A stretch of 64,000 nt of DNA from Sphingopyxis sp. Lineage in GTDB: Bacteria; Pseudomonadota; Alphaproteobacteria; Sphingomonadales; Sphingomonadaceae. Shown here in pieces: positions 49,474 through 60,400 of this stretch. The DNA lies in contig JAEULK010000026.1 of assembly GCA_016793775.1 (NCBI GenBank), forward strand, positions 1 through 64,000. Reading direction: 5' to 3'. The stretch's first letter is position 1, and every line of letters starts with the position of its first letter. The translations under genes were made by a program, and so were the position numbers. Under the pieces are notes generated by a model. That model made no database searches, had not been told where the DNA came from, and saw nothing but the letters and a program-made list of their open reading frames with translations.

Positions 49474-52400
49474 ATGGCCGCTCGACGTCCGCTTTTCGTG
49501 TCGATTCTGGGGATGCTGGCGCTCGCCGCACCCGGTTCGGCGTCGGCGCAGGTGGCGGATCCGACGCTGCGCGACAGCTTCGCGATCGGCGACAAGGGCG
49601 GATCGCTGTGCGAGGTCCAGTCGACCGTCCGCGACTCCGTCATCGACGGCATGTTCGACCGCGCTTGGCTGATCGTCTGCCGCGATGCCAGCCAGCCGGT
49701 CGGCTATGTCCGCATGCTCCGCGCGACTCCGGACGAAACCCGGGCGCGCGTCGATCGCGCGCGCAGCGGCACCATCGCCTGCACCGCGCCGAACAGCTGC
49801 ACCGTCAAGGACAGCAGCGTCGCATGGACGACGCGGATCGAGGGCGAAGGCGGCACCAGTTACGCGGTCGAGGGTTTCGCCGCCTATAACGACGCGCTCG
49901 ATCTCGCGCTCGAATCGATACGCCAGCGCAAGGTCGCCTCGGGCGTCATCAACGTCGCGACGACCTCGATCGGCGGCAACGACGGCTTCGCCCGCACGCT
50001 TGCCGGGACCATAGACGTCGACAAGGCGCTGGCCGAGGGATATCGCCGCAACCACAGCGGCGATTATGCCGAGGCCGCCGAATTTTTCGAGGCCTTGTCG
50101 CGCCGCGCGCTCGACGAACAGGCTGCCGCCGACATCGATCCGACCGAATTCACCCTCAACCGCGCGCTCCAGAAATCGAACCTCGGCGAATTCGCCGAGG
50201 CCGAGCGGCTGTTCGGCGAGGTCGAGGCGATCCCGACCACCGACCCGGTGCAGCTCCGCCTCCGCCGCAATTTCCGCGCGATCCACGCGCTCAACCAGCG
50301 CGACTATGCCGGCGCCGCCGACCTGCTAGGCACCCCGATTCCGCCGCTGACCAGCGCCGTGACGGTCGAGGGCAATGCGGTGACGCTGACGCCGGAGATC
50401 GTCGCCGGCGTCAACAGCGGCAGCAACTCGCGCGCGATTCGCCAGAGCTCGGACAATGAGCGGCTGACCCCGCTCGAACGCGCCCAGATCATCGACGCGC
50501 AGGCGGTCCATCTGCTCGGTACCGTCGAACGGCTGCGCGGCGACCCCGCCGCGGCCAAGGCGGCGCAGCTCAAGGGGCTGGCCGAAGCGGTCGCGGTGCG
50601 CGAGGGCCGTGTCACCTCGATCGTGCGGCTGCGCTCGCAGATGCTCGGCGAGCTGGCGCTGGCCGAGGAAGCGGCGGGCGACAATGCCGCCGCCGACGCG
50701 CGCTTCCTCGAATCGATCAACGCGCTCGCGGTCGAATATCCCGAAACCAACGCGCTCGCCTCGGCGCGTGCGCGCTACGCCGCCTTCCTGACCCGCCGCG
50801 GGCGCGATGCGGAGGCGATGACCATCTATCACGACGTCGTCGGCGCGCTCGCCAGTTCGCAGCGCTCGACCAGCGGCATGGCCAATATGATGGCGCCCTA
50901 TTACCGGCTGCTCGCCGCGAAGGCGGCCAGCGACCCCGCTGCGGTCGGCGATTTCTTCGTCGCCAGCCAGCTCCAGGTCCGCCCCGGCGTCGCCGACACC
51001 CAGGCGGTGCTGGCGCGCGAGTTGTCGAGCGGCAGCGAGGAAGGGTCGCGGCTGTTCCGCCAGGCGACGACGCTGAACCGCGATATCGAACGCGCGCGGA
51101 TCGAGGATGCGCGGCTCGCGCAGATGGTCGCCAACCCCGAAATCAACGCGCTGCGCGCCGACCTCAAGACCCGCCTCGACAACCTCGGTTTCCAGCAGGC
51201 CGAAACCATCGCGTCGCTGTCGGCCTATCCGCAATATCGCGTCGTCGCGCCGGGCAAGCTCGACCTCGCCGAACTCCAGACGGTGCTCCGCCCCGACGAA
51301 GGCTATCTGAAGATGCTCGTCGTCGGCGACGCCGTCTATGCGATGCTCATCGATCCCAAGGGCGCCCAGCTGTGGCGCGCCGACATGAGCACCGCCCAGC
51401 TCGACGCCGCGGTCGACAGCGTGCGCTCGACGATCTCGATCGTCGAAAATGGCAAGCGCGTCACCTATCCGTTCGACGCCGCGACGGCGCGCAGCCTCTA
51501 TACCAAATTGTTCGGCCCGGTCGCCGACCGGCTGCCGACGATCGCCAATCTGATCTTCGAGCCCGACGGCGCGATGCTGCGGCTGCCGATAAACCTGCTC
51601 ATCACCGCCGACACCGGCCTCGCCGATTATGAGCAGCGGCTCCTCGATCACAATGCCGACGCCTTCGACATGCGCGGCATTGCCTGGCTCGGCCGGACGA
51701 CCCGGCCCAGCACCGCGGTGTCGGCGCTCTCGTTCCGCAATGCGCGCCAGGCGGCGCCGTCGAACGCCGCGAACCAATATTTCGGGCTCGGCCAGAACCA
51801 GCCGGTCGGCACTACCCTGCCCTCGCTCGGATCGCGCGGCGCGGCGTCGGGCGTCGACGCCAATTGCCAATGGGACCTCAACCAGTGGAACCGGCCGATC
51901 TCGGCCGACGAACTGGTCACCGCGCGCAGCGCCATGGGCGACAGCGCCGGCACGCTGCTCACCGGCGGCGCCTTCACCGATACCGCGGTCAAGGCGCGCG
52001 CCGACCTCAACGATTATCGCATCATCCATTTCGCGACCCACGGCCTGGTCACCGCGCCGCGCCCGTCCTGCCCGGCGCGCCCGGCGCTCGTCACCTCGTT
52101 CGGCGACAGCGATTCGGACGGGCTGCTGACCTTCCAGGAAATTTACGACCTCAAGATCAACGCCGACCTCGTCATCCTCTCGGCGTGCGACACCGCCGGC
52201 GCGGCGTCGGTCCGCGCCACCCGCGAAGCCGGGCTCGCCGTCGGCGGCGGCAATGCCCTCGACGGGCTGGTCCGCGCCTTCATCGGTGCCGGCGGCCGCA
52301 CGGTGATCGCCAGCCACTGGCCCGCCCCCGACGATTTCGACGCGACGAAACGGCTGATCGGCGGGCTCTTCGCGGCGCGGCAGGGCGAAAGCGTCGCCGA

Positions 52401-52572
52401 TGCCCTGTGGTCGACGCAAATGAAGCTGTTGAACGAAAAGCAGACCTCGCATCCTTATTATTGGGCGGGTTTCGCGATCATCGGCGACGGCGGCCAGGCA
52501 CTGCTCCACAACAGGGGCGTGACCGCCGACGCGGCGCCGGTCGGGGAGGCCGCCGGCCGCCCCGCCCGCTGA
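49474..52572 (+). CDS. secreted TPR-CHAT domain protein
   Basis: A 1032-residue protein with a signal peptide (LFVSILGMLALAAPGSASAQ). The middle (about residues 180-460) is helical repeat sequence of TPR type, including NHSGDYAEAAEFFEALSRRA. The C-terminal CHAT peptidase-like domain (about 770-1015) has the catalytic pair: His856 in IIHFATHGLV and Cys905 in LVILSACDTAGA, followed by GLVRAFIGAGGRTVIASHWP. Being exported is unusual compared with cytosolic CHAT effectors. It starts a four- or five-gene run with a cyclase and a two-partner secretion system. Confidence 0.9.
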   Translation: MAARRPLFVSILGMLALAAPGSASAQVADPTLRDSFAIGDKGGSLCEVQSTVRDSVIDGMFDRAWLIVCRDASQPVGYVRMLRATPDETRARVDRARSGTIACTAPNSCTVKDSSVAWTTRIEGEGGTSYAVEGFAAYNDALDLALESIRQRKVASGVINVATTSIGGNDGFARTLAGTIDVDKALAEGYRRNHSGDYAEAAEFFEALSRRALDEQAAADIDPTEFTLNRALQKSNLGEFAEAERLFGEVEAIPTTDPVQLRLRRNFRAIHALNQRDYAGAADLLGTPIPPLTSAVTVEGNAVTLTPEIVAGVNSGSNSRAIRQSSDNERLTPLERAQIIDAQAVHLLGTVERLRGDPAAAKAAQLKGLAEAVAVREGRVTSIVRLRSQMLGELALAEEAAGDNAAADARFLESINALAVEYPETNALASARARYAAFLTRRGRDAEAMTIYHDVVGALASSQRSTSGMANMMAPYYRLLAAKAASDPAAVGDFFVASQLQVRPGVADTQAVLARELSSGSEEGSRLFRQATTLNRDIERARIEDARLAQMVANPEINALRADLKTRLDNLGFQQAETIASLSAYPQYRVVAPGKLDLAELQTVLRPDEGYLKMLVVGDAVYAMLIDPKGAQLWRADMSTAQLDAAVDSVRSTISIVENGKRVTYPFDAATARSLYTKLFGPVADRLPTIANLIFEPDGAMLRLPINLLITADTGLADYEQRLLDHNADAFDMRGIAWLGRTTRPSTAVSALSFRNARQAAPSNAANQYFGLGQNQPVGTTLPSLGSRGAASGVDANCQWDLNQWNRPISADELVTARSAMGDSAGTLLTGGAFTDTAVKARADLNDYRIIHFATHGLVTAPRPSCPARPALVTSFGDSDSDGLLTFQEIYDLKINADLVILSACDTAGAASVRATREAGLAVGGGNALDGLVRAFIGAGGRTVIASHWPAPDDFDATKRLIGGLFAARQGESVADALWSTQMKLLNEKQTSHPYYWAGFAIIGDGGQALLHNRGVTADAAPVGEAAGRPAR

Positions 52573-52576
52573 TCCG

Positions 52577-54667
52577 ATGACCGAAACCCCGACGACCGAA
52601 CCGACGACGGCGCCCGAAGCCGCGAGCGAAAAGCGTGCCGCCGTGCCGCTGCGCAAACAGGTGCGACGGCTGGTCACCCAGCTTGGCACCTGGCGGATGA
52701 TCGCGACCCTGCTGTTCCTGCTGGTGGCGATCTGCGTCGCGCGGCTGAGTTGGCAATTGCCGCTCGCGGGCGACGCCGAACGCGCGCTCTACGACAGCCG
52801 CGCTGCGGTGATGGCGCCGCATGTCGGGCAGGACAAGCGCATCACCCTGGTCACCTACACCGACGAAACGCTCTTCAGCACCAGCATCCGCTCGCCGCTC
52901 GACCGGACGCTGCTCGCCGCCGCGCTCGCCAATATCGACCAGATGGGCGCGAAAGCGATCGGCATCGATATCGCCTTCGACTCGCCGCGCCCCGACGACG
53001 ATGTGCTGCAGGCGCAATTGCGCGCGATGAAAACGCCGACCTGGCTCGCCTATGCCGAACAGGCGAGCAACCCCAACACCATCTTCTACGAACAGCAGAA
53101 ATTCCTCGAGGCCTATCTGGCCGCGGTCCGGACACCGAAGACCCGCCCGGCGAGCGTGCTGTTTCGCACCGACGGCGACAGTGTGATCCGCAACTGGCCC
53201 GACCGGCCCAAGGGCCTGCCGCCGCTGATGGCCAATGCGCTGGCGCCCGTCGACAAGGCGCATGCGAATTATCAGGGCAATATCCGCTTCCTCGTGCCCG
53301 CCCGCGCCGCCAAAGGGCAGGAAGAACCGGTGTTCGCCAATATCCCGATCGACACCTTCGCGCTGCCGATGGATGCCGAGATGCGCGCGGGTTTCGCGCC
53401 CCTGGTCAAGGACCGCTATGTCCTGATCGGCGGCGACATCATCGACAACGACCAGTTCAACACGCCGCTCAGCCGCCTGCCCGACCAGACGACCGGCGAA
53501 CGCGAGACGATGATCGGACTGGAAGTGCATGCGCACATGCTGGCGCAGCAGCTCGACAAGGCCTGGTCGCGGCCGATCCCCAGCCCCGCGCTCTGGGTCC
53601 TCGCGGTGCTCGTCGTGCTGGCGGGCGGGCTCACCAGCCTGATCGACGCGCGGGCGCGCTGGGTCTTCCTCGCCTTCCTCGCCCAGATGGTATTCTTCAT
53701 CGCCTTCCCCTTCTGGCTCCAGGGCAATGGCATCGACACGACCACGCTTCCGGCGTTCGGCTGGGCGCTCGGCTGGCTGTTCGGCTATGCCGCGGTCGGC
53801 ACTGCGGCGCGCACCATCGGCTCGCGCCAGCGCGCCTTCGCGCAATCGGCGCTCGGCAAATATCTGCCCGCCGACGTCGCCGAACAGATCATGCGCGACC
53901 CCGATCAGCTGTCGCTGCATGGCGAACGGCGCAATATCTTCTGCGTCTTCACCGACCTCCAGGGCTTCACCGCGCTCAGCCACGCGACGACGCCGGAAAC
54001 CGTCGCGCGGCTGCTCAACGCCTATCTCGACCGCCTTTCGGACGTCGTGCTCGCGCATGGCGGCACGATCGACAAATTTGTCGGCGACGCCGTCGTCGCC
54101 TTCTGGGGGGCACCGCTGAGTCGCCCCAATGACGGGCCGCAGGCGGCGGCTGCCGCGCTTGCCATGTATGAAGCCGGCGAAAAATTCCGCATCGACCTCG
54201 CCGCCGAGGATGTGCCGCCGCTCGGCATGACGCGCGTCGGGCTGCATGTCGGCGACGCGATCGTCGGCAATTTCGGCGGCGAAGGGCGGATCCAATATAC
54301 CGCGCTCGGCGACAGCATGAACACCGCTTCAAGGCTCGAGGCGGCGAACAAGAGCCTGAAAACCGGCATATTGATCTCGGCCGAAGCGGTGGCGCGCGCC
54401 GACCGCGACGATCTGGTGCCGATGGGCCGGGTGACGCTGCGCGGGCGCGCGCAACCGGTCGATACCTTCACCCCGCGTCCCGACCTCGCCGCCGATCAGC
54501 GCGCGCGGATCGCCGACATGGTAAAGGCGCACGCCGCCGGCGATAAAAATCTCTATGTGATCTGCGCCACAGCGATTGCCGCGGAATTCAGCGACGATAC
54601 ATCCATCCTGTTCTTGATAGAACGACTGAACGAGACCGAAAGTGGAGAAAGCTATGTCCTGTCCTGA
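52577..54667 (+). CDS. CHASE2-domain adenylate/guanylate cyclase
   Basis: A 696-residue membrane cyclase. One N-terminal helix (MIATLLFLLVAICVARLSW), an extracytoplasmic CHASE2 sensor (about residues 60-330), three more helices (about 335-410), then a class III catalytic domain with FCVFTDLQGFTALSHATTPE and DKFVGDAVVAFWGAPL supplying both metal Asp residues. Lys in DKFVGD and the YTALGDSMNTASRLE block suggest ATP as substrate, giving cAMP. It lies four bases after the CHAT gene and overlaps the next gene, so its signal probably concerns this locus. Confidence 0.92.
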   Translation: MTETPTTEPTTAPEAASEKRAAVPLRKQVRRLVTQLGTWRMIATLLFLLVAICVARLSWQLPLAGDAERALYDSRAAVMAPHVGQDKRITLVTYTDETLFSTSIRSPLDRTLLAAALANIDQMGAKAIGIDIAFDSPRPDDDVLQAQLRAMKTPTWLAYAEQASNPNTIFYEQQKFLEAYLAAVRTPKTRPASVLFRTDGDSVIRNWPDRPKGLPPLMANALAPVDKAHANYQGNIRFLVPARAAKGQEEPVFANIPIDTFALPMDAEMRAGFAPLVKDRYVLIGGDIIDNDQFNTPLSRLPDQTTGERETMIGLEVHAHMLAQQLDKAWSRPIPSPALWVLAVLVVLAGGLTSLIDARARWVFLAFLAQMVFFIAFPFWLQGNGIDTTTLPAFGWALGWLFGYAAVGTAARTIGSRQRAFAQSALGKYLPADVAEQIMRDPDQLSLHGERRNIFCVFTDLQGFTALSHATTPETVARLLNAYLDRLSDVVLAHGGTIDKFVGDAVVAFWGAPLSRPNDGPQAAAAALAMYEAGEKFRIDLAAEDVPPLGMTRVGLHVGDAIVGNFGGEGRIQYTALGDSMNTASRLEAANKSLKTGILISAEAVARADRDDLVPMGRVTLRGRAQPVDTFTPRPDLAADQRARIADMVKAHAAGDKNLYVICATAIAAEFSDDTSILFLIERLNETESGESYVLS

Positions 54668-55418
54668 GATCCGCACGCGCCGGCTGGGATTGACCGCCGC
54701 CGCCGCCGTGGCGGCGATGGCGCTGACCGCCGCCGCCGCCGCGCAGTCGATGATCGTCCGCTCGACCGGACCGTCGGCCTCGAAATATCCGGCGGGCACC
54801 AAGCTCAAGCCCAGCGATCGCATCGCCCTGGTCGATGGCGACAAGGTGGTGCTGATGCAGGGCGGCAAGACCCGCACGCTCAGCGGCAAGGGCAGCTTCA
54901 CCGCCGGCGCCACGGTACAGGCGAGCCAGTCGATGGGCTCCACGGTGACGCGCATGCTCGCCAAGGGCCCGACCGTGCGCTCGCGCGGCGGATTTTCGCG
55001 CGGCCCCGGCGAAGAAGCCCCGGTCGATGCGCGGGCGCCGAACCTGTGGCTGCTCGACTATCGCGACGCGGGCACTTTCTGCGTGGCCGATCCCTCGACG
55101 CTGATGCTGTGGCGCCCCGACATGGTCGGCGACACCGCCCTGACGATCACGCGCGGCGACAAGAGCGAGACGGTGGCGCTGGTCGACGGCGCGCAGTTCC
55201 GCAAATGGCCGCTCGATACGGTCCCCGTCGAATATGGTGTCGATTACCGCCTGTCGGGCGCGGGCCTTGCGGCACCGGTGACGGTGCGCTTCGCCGCCGT
55301 CGCCGCGATGCCCGAAACCCCCGATGCCGCGAGCGAAATGCTGATGGGCAAGGGCTGCACGCCGCAGCTCGATCGTCTGGTCGATGCGATGGCGGCAGCA
55401 GAAGCGGCAGACGGTTGA
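54654..55418 (+). CDS. secreted protein of the CHAT-cyclase-TPS locus
   Basis: A 254-residue protein. A signal peptide (RLGLTAAAAVAAMALTAAAA, cut near AAAQS) precedes a small beta region with KYPAGTKLKPSDRIALVDGD and KVVLMQGGKTRTLSGKGSF, which looks like a FecR- or SH3-like module, and a mostly Ala-rich C-terminal part. The chosen ATG has a GGAGA ribosome site six bases upstream and overlaps the end of the cyclase gene by 14 bases. No enzyme motif is seen. In comparable cyanobacterial loci a DUF928-type secreted protein occupies this place; homology is not claimed. Confidence 0.75.
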   Translation: MSCPEIRTRRLGLTAAAAVAAMALTAAAAAQSMIVRSTGPSASKYPAGTKLKPSDRIALVDGDKVVLMQGGKTRTLSGKGSFTAGATVQASQSMGSTVTRMLAKGPTVRSRGGFSRGPGEEAPVDARAPNLWLLDYRDAGTFCVADPSTLMLWRPDMVGDTALTITRGDKSETVALVDGAQFRKWPLDTVPVEYGVDYRLSGAGLAAPVTVRFAAVAAMPETPDAASEMLMGKGCTPQLDRLVDAMAAAEAADG

Positions 55419-55602
55419 AAGAAGGGCCGGGCGGCCCATTGAACCCGCCCGATCCATCTGATAACAATGGGATGAAAAGCTGCCGTCCGAGCGGCAAGTC
55501 CTTTCCTTGGGTCGAACATTCGCACAGTCCTTCGCCGGGCTGCGCATGATGAATTGAACGTTCGGCAGCGATGCCGGGCGGGTTCGAACGCAAGGGGTGG
55601 TG

Positions 55603-57426
55603 ATGACCGGCAGGGGCAAAGAGGGACAATCGGGCGGGACCGCCGGCCGGCGGCGGGCACTCGGCTATATCGTCGCCGGATCGGGCCTGATCCTCGCCGC
55701 GCTGCCCGTTGCGGCCGCGGCGCAAAGCGCGACCCCGCAAATCCCCACGCGCGAAGAAATCCAGCGCCCCGCGCTCCCCGAAGCCCCGCCGCCGAACGAA
55801 CAGATCGTCTCCGCCGACGACGCGATCGAGCGCGCCCCCTGCCCGCTCGCCAACCCCGAATTCGCGAACGTCCGCATCACGCTGCGCAGCGTCGAATTTT
55901 CGAGCGTCGAGGGCATCGACCCCGCGACGCTGGCGCCGAGCTGGTCCGACCGCGTCGGCCAGGACCTGCCGATTGCGGTGGTCTGCGACATCCGCGACCG
56001 CGCCGCGACGATGCTGCGCGCGAAGGGCTATCTCGCCGCCGTGCGCGTGCCGCCGCAGACGATCGGCGACGGGGTGGTCAAGCTCGACATCCTCGCCGCG
56101 CGGATGAGCCGCATCGAGGTGCGCGGCGACGCGGGCGCGAACGAGGGCCTGCTGCAACGCTATCTGACGCATCTCGACGACCAGCCGGTGTTCAACATCG
56201 TCGAGGCCGAACGCTATCTGCTCCTCGCGCGCGACATTCCGGGCCTGTCGGCGCGGCTGACGCTGCGCCCCGGCGCCGCCCCCGGCGAGGTCGTCGGCGA
56301 GGTGACCGTCGAGCGCACCCCGGCGATCTTCGACGCCAATATCCAGAATTTCGGGTCGAAGGACGTCGGCCGCTGGGGCGGCATCGCCCGTGCGCGCGTC
56401 CATGGCCTCACCGGCATGGGCGACATGACCACGGTCAGCTTCTATTCGACCCCCGATTTCGACGAACAGAATGTCGCGCAGATCGCACACGAGTTCCGCG
56501 TCGGCGACGAGGGGCTGAAATTCGGCGCCAGCTACACCTATGCCTGGACGCGGCCCGAGGTCGCGACGCTCGCGATCAAGTCCAAGACCCAGATCGTCAG
56601 CCTGTTCACCGCCTATCCGCTGGTGCTGGCCCAGGCGCGGCGGCTCACCATCGGCGGCGGACTCGACCTGATCGACCAGGACATCAGCCTTGCCGGCACC
56701 CCGATCAACCGCGACCGGCTGCGCGTCTTCAACCTGCGCGCCGATGCGAGCTGGACCGACCCCGCCTCGATCGGCGGCCGCGGCGGTTACAGCCCGTCCG
56801 AACCCCGCTGGTTCCTCGGCGGCTCGGTCGAGGCGCGACAGGGGCTCAGCTTCCTCGGCGCCAGCGACGATTGCGGGCCGACCGGCGCCGCCTGTTTCCT
56901 GCCCGGCGCGATCCCGCTCACCCGCGTCGAGGGCAAGCCCGACGCCTTTCTCGTCCGCGCCAATGCGCTCGCCGAATGGCGCCCGATCCAGAATTTCACC
57001 TTCTCGCTCGCCCCGCGCGGCCAGTGGGCGAGCGATCCCCTGCTCGCCTATGAGGAATTTTCGGGCGGCAACTTCACCGTCGGGCGCGGTTTCGACCCCG
57101 GCACGGTGATCGGCGACAGCGGCGTCGCCGTCGCGGTCGAGGCGCGCTACGGCAGCCTCGTCCCCGCCAATACCAAAAGCTTTGCAGTCCAGCCCTTCGC
57201 CTTTTTCGACGCCGCCTGGGTGTGGAACAAGGATCTGGCCTTCGCCGGGCTCAACCCGCAGAAACTCTATTCGGCGGGCGGCGGCCTGCGCGTCGCTTAT
57301 GGCGACATCGGGCGGATCGACCTGACCCTCGCGGTGCCGCTCAACCGCGCGGGATTCCTGGTCCAGAAACCCGACCCGCGCTTCCTTGTCTCCTTCACCA
57401 CCCAGTTCGGCGTGAAGGCGCGTTGA
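55603..57426 (+). CDS. TpsB/FhaC/ShlB-type two-partner secretion transporter
   Basis: A 607-residue outer-membrane protein. After a signal peptide (LILAALPVAAAAQS) there is a POTRA region (about residues 75-240: TMLRAKGYLAAVRVPPQTI, then RIEVRGDAGANEGLLQRYLT and FNIVEAERYLLLARDIPG), followed by a 16-strand-type barrel. Such proteins export a partner TpsA exoprotein, which is encoded immediately downstream. GTG codons at 55597 and 55600 precede the ATG at 55603; the AAGGGG site fits the ATG best. The C-terminus FTTQFGVKAR has Phe residues near the end rather than as the last residue. Confidence 0.9.
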   Translation: MTGRGKEGQSGGTAGRRRALGYIVAGSGLILAALPVAAAAQSATPQIPTREEIQRPALPEAPPPNEQIVSADDAIERAPCPLANPEFANVRITLRSVEFSSVEGIDPATLAPSWSDRVGQDLPIAVVCDIRDRAATMLRAKGYLAAVRVPPQTIGDGVVKLDILAARMSRIEVRGDAGANEGLLQRYLTHLDDQPVFNIVEAERYLLLARDIPGLSARLTLRPGAAPGEVVGEVTVERTPAIFDANIQNFGSKDVGRWGGIARARVHGLTGMGDMTTVSFYSTPDFDEQNVAQIAHEFRVGDEGLKFGASYTYAWTRPEVATLAIKSKTQIVSLFTAYPLVLAQARRLTIGGGLDLIDQDISLAGTPINRDRLRVFNLRADASWTDPASIGGRGGYSPSEPRWFLGGSVEARQGLSFLGASDDCGPTGAACFLPGAIPLTRVEGKPDAFLVRANALAEWRPIQNFTFSLAPRGQWASDPLLAYEEFSGGNFTVGRGFDPGTVIGDSGVAVAVEARYGSLVPANTKSFAVQPFAFFDAAWVWNKDLAFAGLNPQKLYSAGGGLRVAYGDIGRIDLTLAVPLNRAGFLVQKPDPRFLVSFTTQFGVKAR

Positions 57427-57454
57427 CATGAATTTTGCATCGAGGACTTTTGCC

Positions 57455-60400
57455 ATGCGTGCCACCGCTTCGATCTCGCCCGTCCGCAAGGGCAAGCAGC
57501 GCCTGCTCGGAAGCTGCGCGATCGCCGCGGGGCTGGCCGCACTCGCGCTCGGCGGTCCGGCGATGGGGCAGGTGGCGGGGACCGGCCAGGTCGTCCCCGG
57601 CGCGGGCCTCGGCGGGGCGACGATCACCAACAATCCGGTCGGCAGCCCCCCCAACACCACCCAGGTTATCACCACCGGCAGCCAGACGATCATCAACTGG
57701 ACCCCGACCGACACCGCTGCGGCGGGCGCGCCGATCGACTTCCTGCCGGCGACCAACAATCTCAATTTCTATGGCACCGGCCAATATACCGTGCTCAACC
57801 GCTTCGTCGCGGTCGATCCGCTTTCGGGCGCCAACATCCCGATCAGCCGTCAGATCGCGCTCAACGGCGCCGTCAACTCCTATGTCGGCTCGCCCGCGGC
57901 GGGCGCGGGCGCCACCCAGGGCGGCAATATCTGGTTCTACAACGCCGGCGGCATCCTGATCGGCGCGCGCGCGGCGATCAACGTCGGCAGCCTGGTGCTG
58001 ACCGCCAACGACATCGACACCACCGGCGGCCTTTACGGGTCGAACAACGAGATCCGCTTCCGCGGCGCCGCGGGCAGCACGTCGTCGATCGACATCAGCC
58101 CGCAAAGCTTCATCAGCGCCGCCAACCCCGGCAATCCGGGCAGCAGCTATGTCGCGCTCGTCGCGCCGCGCATCGCGCAGGCGGGCCTCATCGACGTCGA
58201 CGGCTCGGCCGCGCTCGTCGCCGCCGAACAGGCCGATATCACGATCAACAACGGCCTGTTCGACATCAATGTCACCGTCGGGGCCGAAGGCGGCAATGCG
58301 ATCACCCACACCGGCATCACCGGCGGCCCCTCGCACGCCCAGGGCGACACCGACCAGAGCCGCGTCTATCTCGTCGCCATTCCCAAGAACGACGCCGTCA
58401 CGATGCTGATCTCGGGCCAACTGGGCTATCAGGACGCGGTCGTCGCCCAGACCGACCCCGATGGCGCGGTCGTGCTGTCGGCGGGCTATAATATCGACAA
58501 TGGCGCGATCACCGGCCCCGCGGTCGGTGCCGCCAACATCACCATCGCCGACACCGTCTTCCAGAGCAGCGTGAACGCGCGCGCCAGCGGCGACCTGGTC
58601 GCCGGTCCGCTCGCGAACCTTCCGGGCGGCGGCCCCGTCGTCGTCGGGCCGTCACCGCATCTCGGTCGGCTGATCGTCCAGGGCAACGCCAATTTCATCG
58701 GCGACGCCAGCGCGACCTTCACCGTCGGCGCAAACCAGATCGCCGGCGCCACGGGCAGCATGGTCGTGCAATCGAACGGCGCGAACGGCGCCGCGGGCAG
58801 CGCCACGCTCAACGTCACCGGCGGCGGGCTGGCGGTGCTCGGCAGCCTCGGCGTCAGCGCGGCGGGCGTCGTCGATGCGGCGACCGGCGACAGCACCGGC
58901 GGCACCGCGGCCTTCAACGTCAGCGGCGGCACGGTCGTGGTCGGCGGCACTGCGGTCGTCTCGGCGGTCGCCGTCGGCGGCTTCGACGCCGCGGGCAATG
59001 GCGGCGACGGCACCGGCGGTACCGCCAGCCTGACCGTCCAGACCGGCGGATCGCTGACCGCCAATATCGTCACCGTCCAGGCGAACGGCCGCGGCGGCGG
59101 CTTCGTCGCCAGCCCCACGCTCGGAACGCAGGTCGCCGCTGTCAGCGGCAATGGCCAGGGCGGCACCGCGACGCTGACCGCGCAGACCGGCGGCTCGCTC
59201 ACCGCCAATACCTCGATCAACGTCAATGCGACGGGCACGGGTGTGACCGGCTCGACGCAATCGGGCAACGGCACCGGCGGCACCGCGACGCTGCGCATCC
59301 TGACCGGCGGCACCACCGTCGATTCGCCGCAGACCAATATCGACGCCAGCGGCACCGGCGGCGGCACGGTCTCGCTGCCGGTCCTCGGCACCTTCTTCTC
59401 GGCCAATGGCGGCGACGGCAATGGCGGCACCGCGCAGCTCGAACAGGCCACCGACTTCTCCTCGCCCCCGACGCTCGGCGCGCTGACGCTGACCGCGGCG
59501 GGCACCGGCGGCGGCGCCAATGGCGCGAACGCGACCGGAGGCAACGCGACCGGCGGCAACGTCATCATCTCGACCGCGCTGTCGAACCTGACGGTCGATA
59601 CGCTGGTGCTCGACGCCAGTGCGACGGGCGGCAGCGCAGAGGACGCCGTCGGCGCGAATGCGACGTCGGGCGACGCGAACGGCGGCACGATCAACGTCAC
59701 CGCCGCCAATGGCGGCATTTTGGGTACCAACGCCGGACTGACCGCCAACGCGAGCGCGATCGCCGGCGCGGGCAACCGTGTCGGCAGTTCGGACGGCGGC
59801 GCTGTCACGGTCCTTTCGACGGGCGGTGCCACGATCAACGTCGCCACCGACTTGCTCATCAACGCCGACGCGGGTCAGTTCAGCACCGCGATCCCGACCG
59901 GCACCGGCATTTCGACCGGCGGCGACGTCGATCTGACCGCTGATGGCGGCACGATTACCGTGGGCCAATTCGGCATAACCGCCCGCGCGATCAGCAACAA
60001 TGTCACCGGAACCGCCGGCCGCGCGCTCGGCGGCACCATCGATATCCGCTCGGCAAACACGGGCCTGATCAGCGCCACCGACAGCGCCGGCGCCAGCGTC
60101 TTTACCGTCGATGCGGCTGCGGGCGTGTCGGCGGCGGGCACCGCGGCGACCGGCGGCCGCATCGGCATGGTCCTCGACGGCGGCACGGTGACTTTCGGCC
60201 ACAACAGCTTGTTCTCTTCGACCGGCATCGCCGCCGGCGGCTCCAATCCCGGCAGCGGCCCGGTCCTCGGGCTGGGCGGGACGATCCTGTTCCAGCTGCT
60301 CGACAATGGTGTCAGCCCCAGCACGCTGAACTTCCTCACCCTTCAGGCCAGCGCCGACGGGCGCGCGCAGCAGGCGTTCGAGGGCGCGAACAATCTGCGC

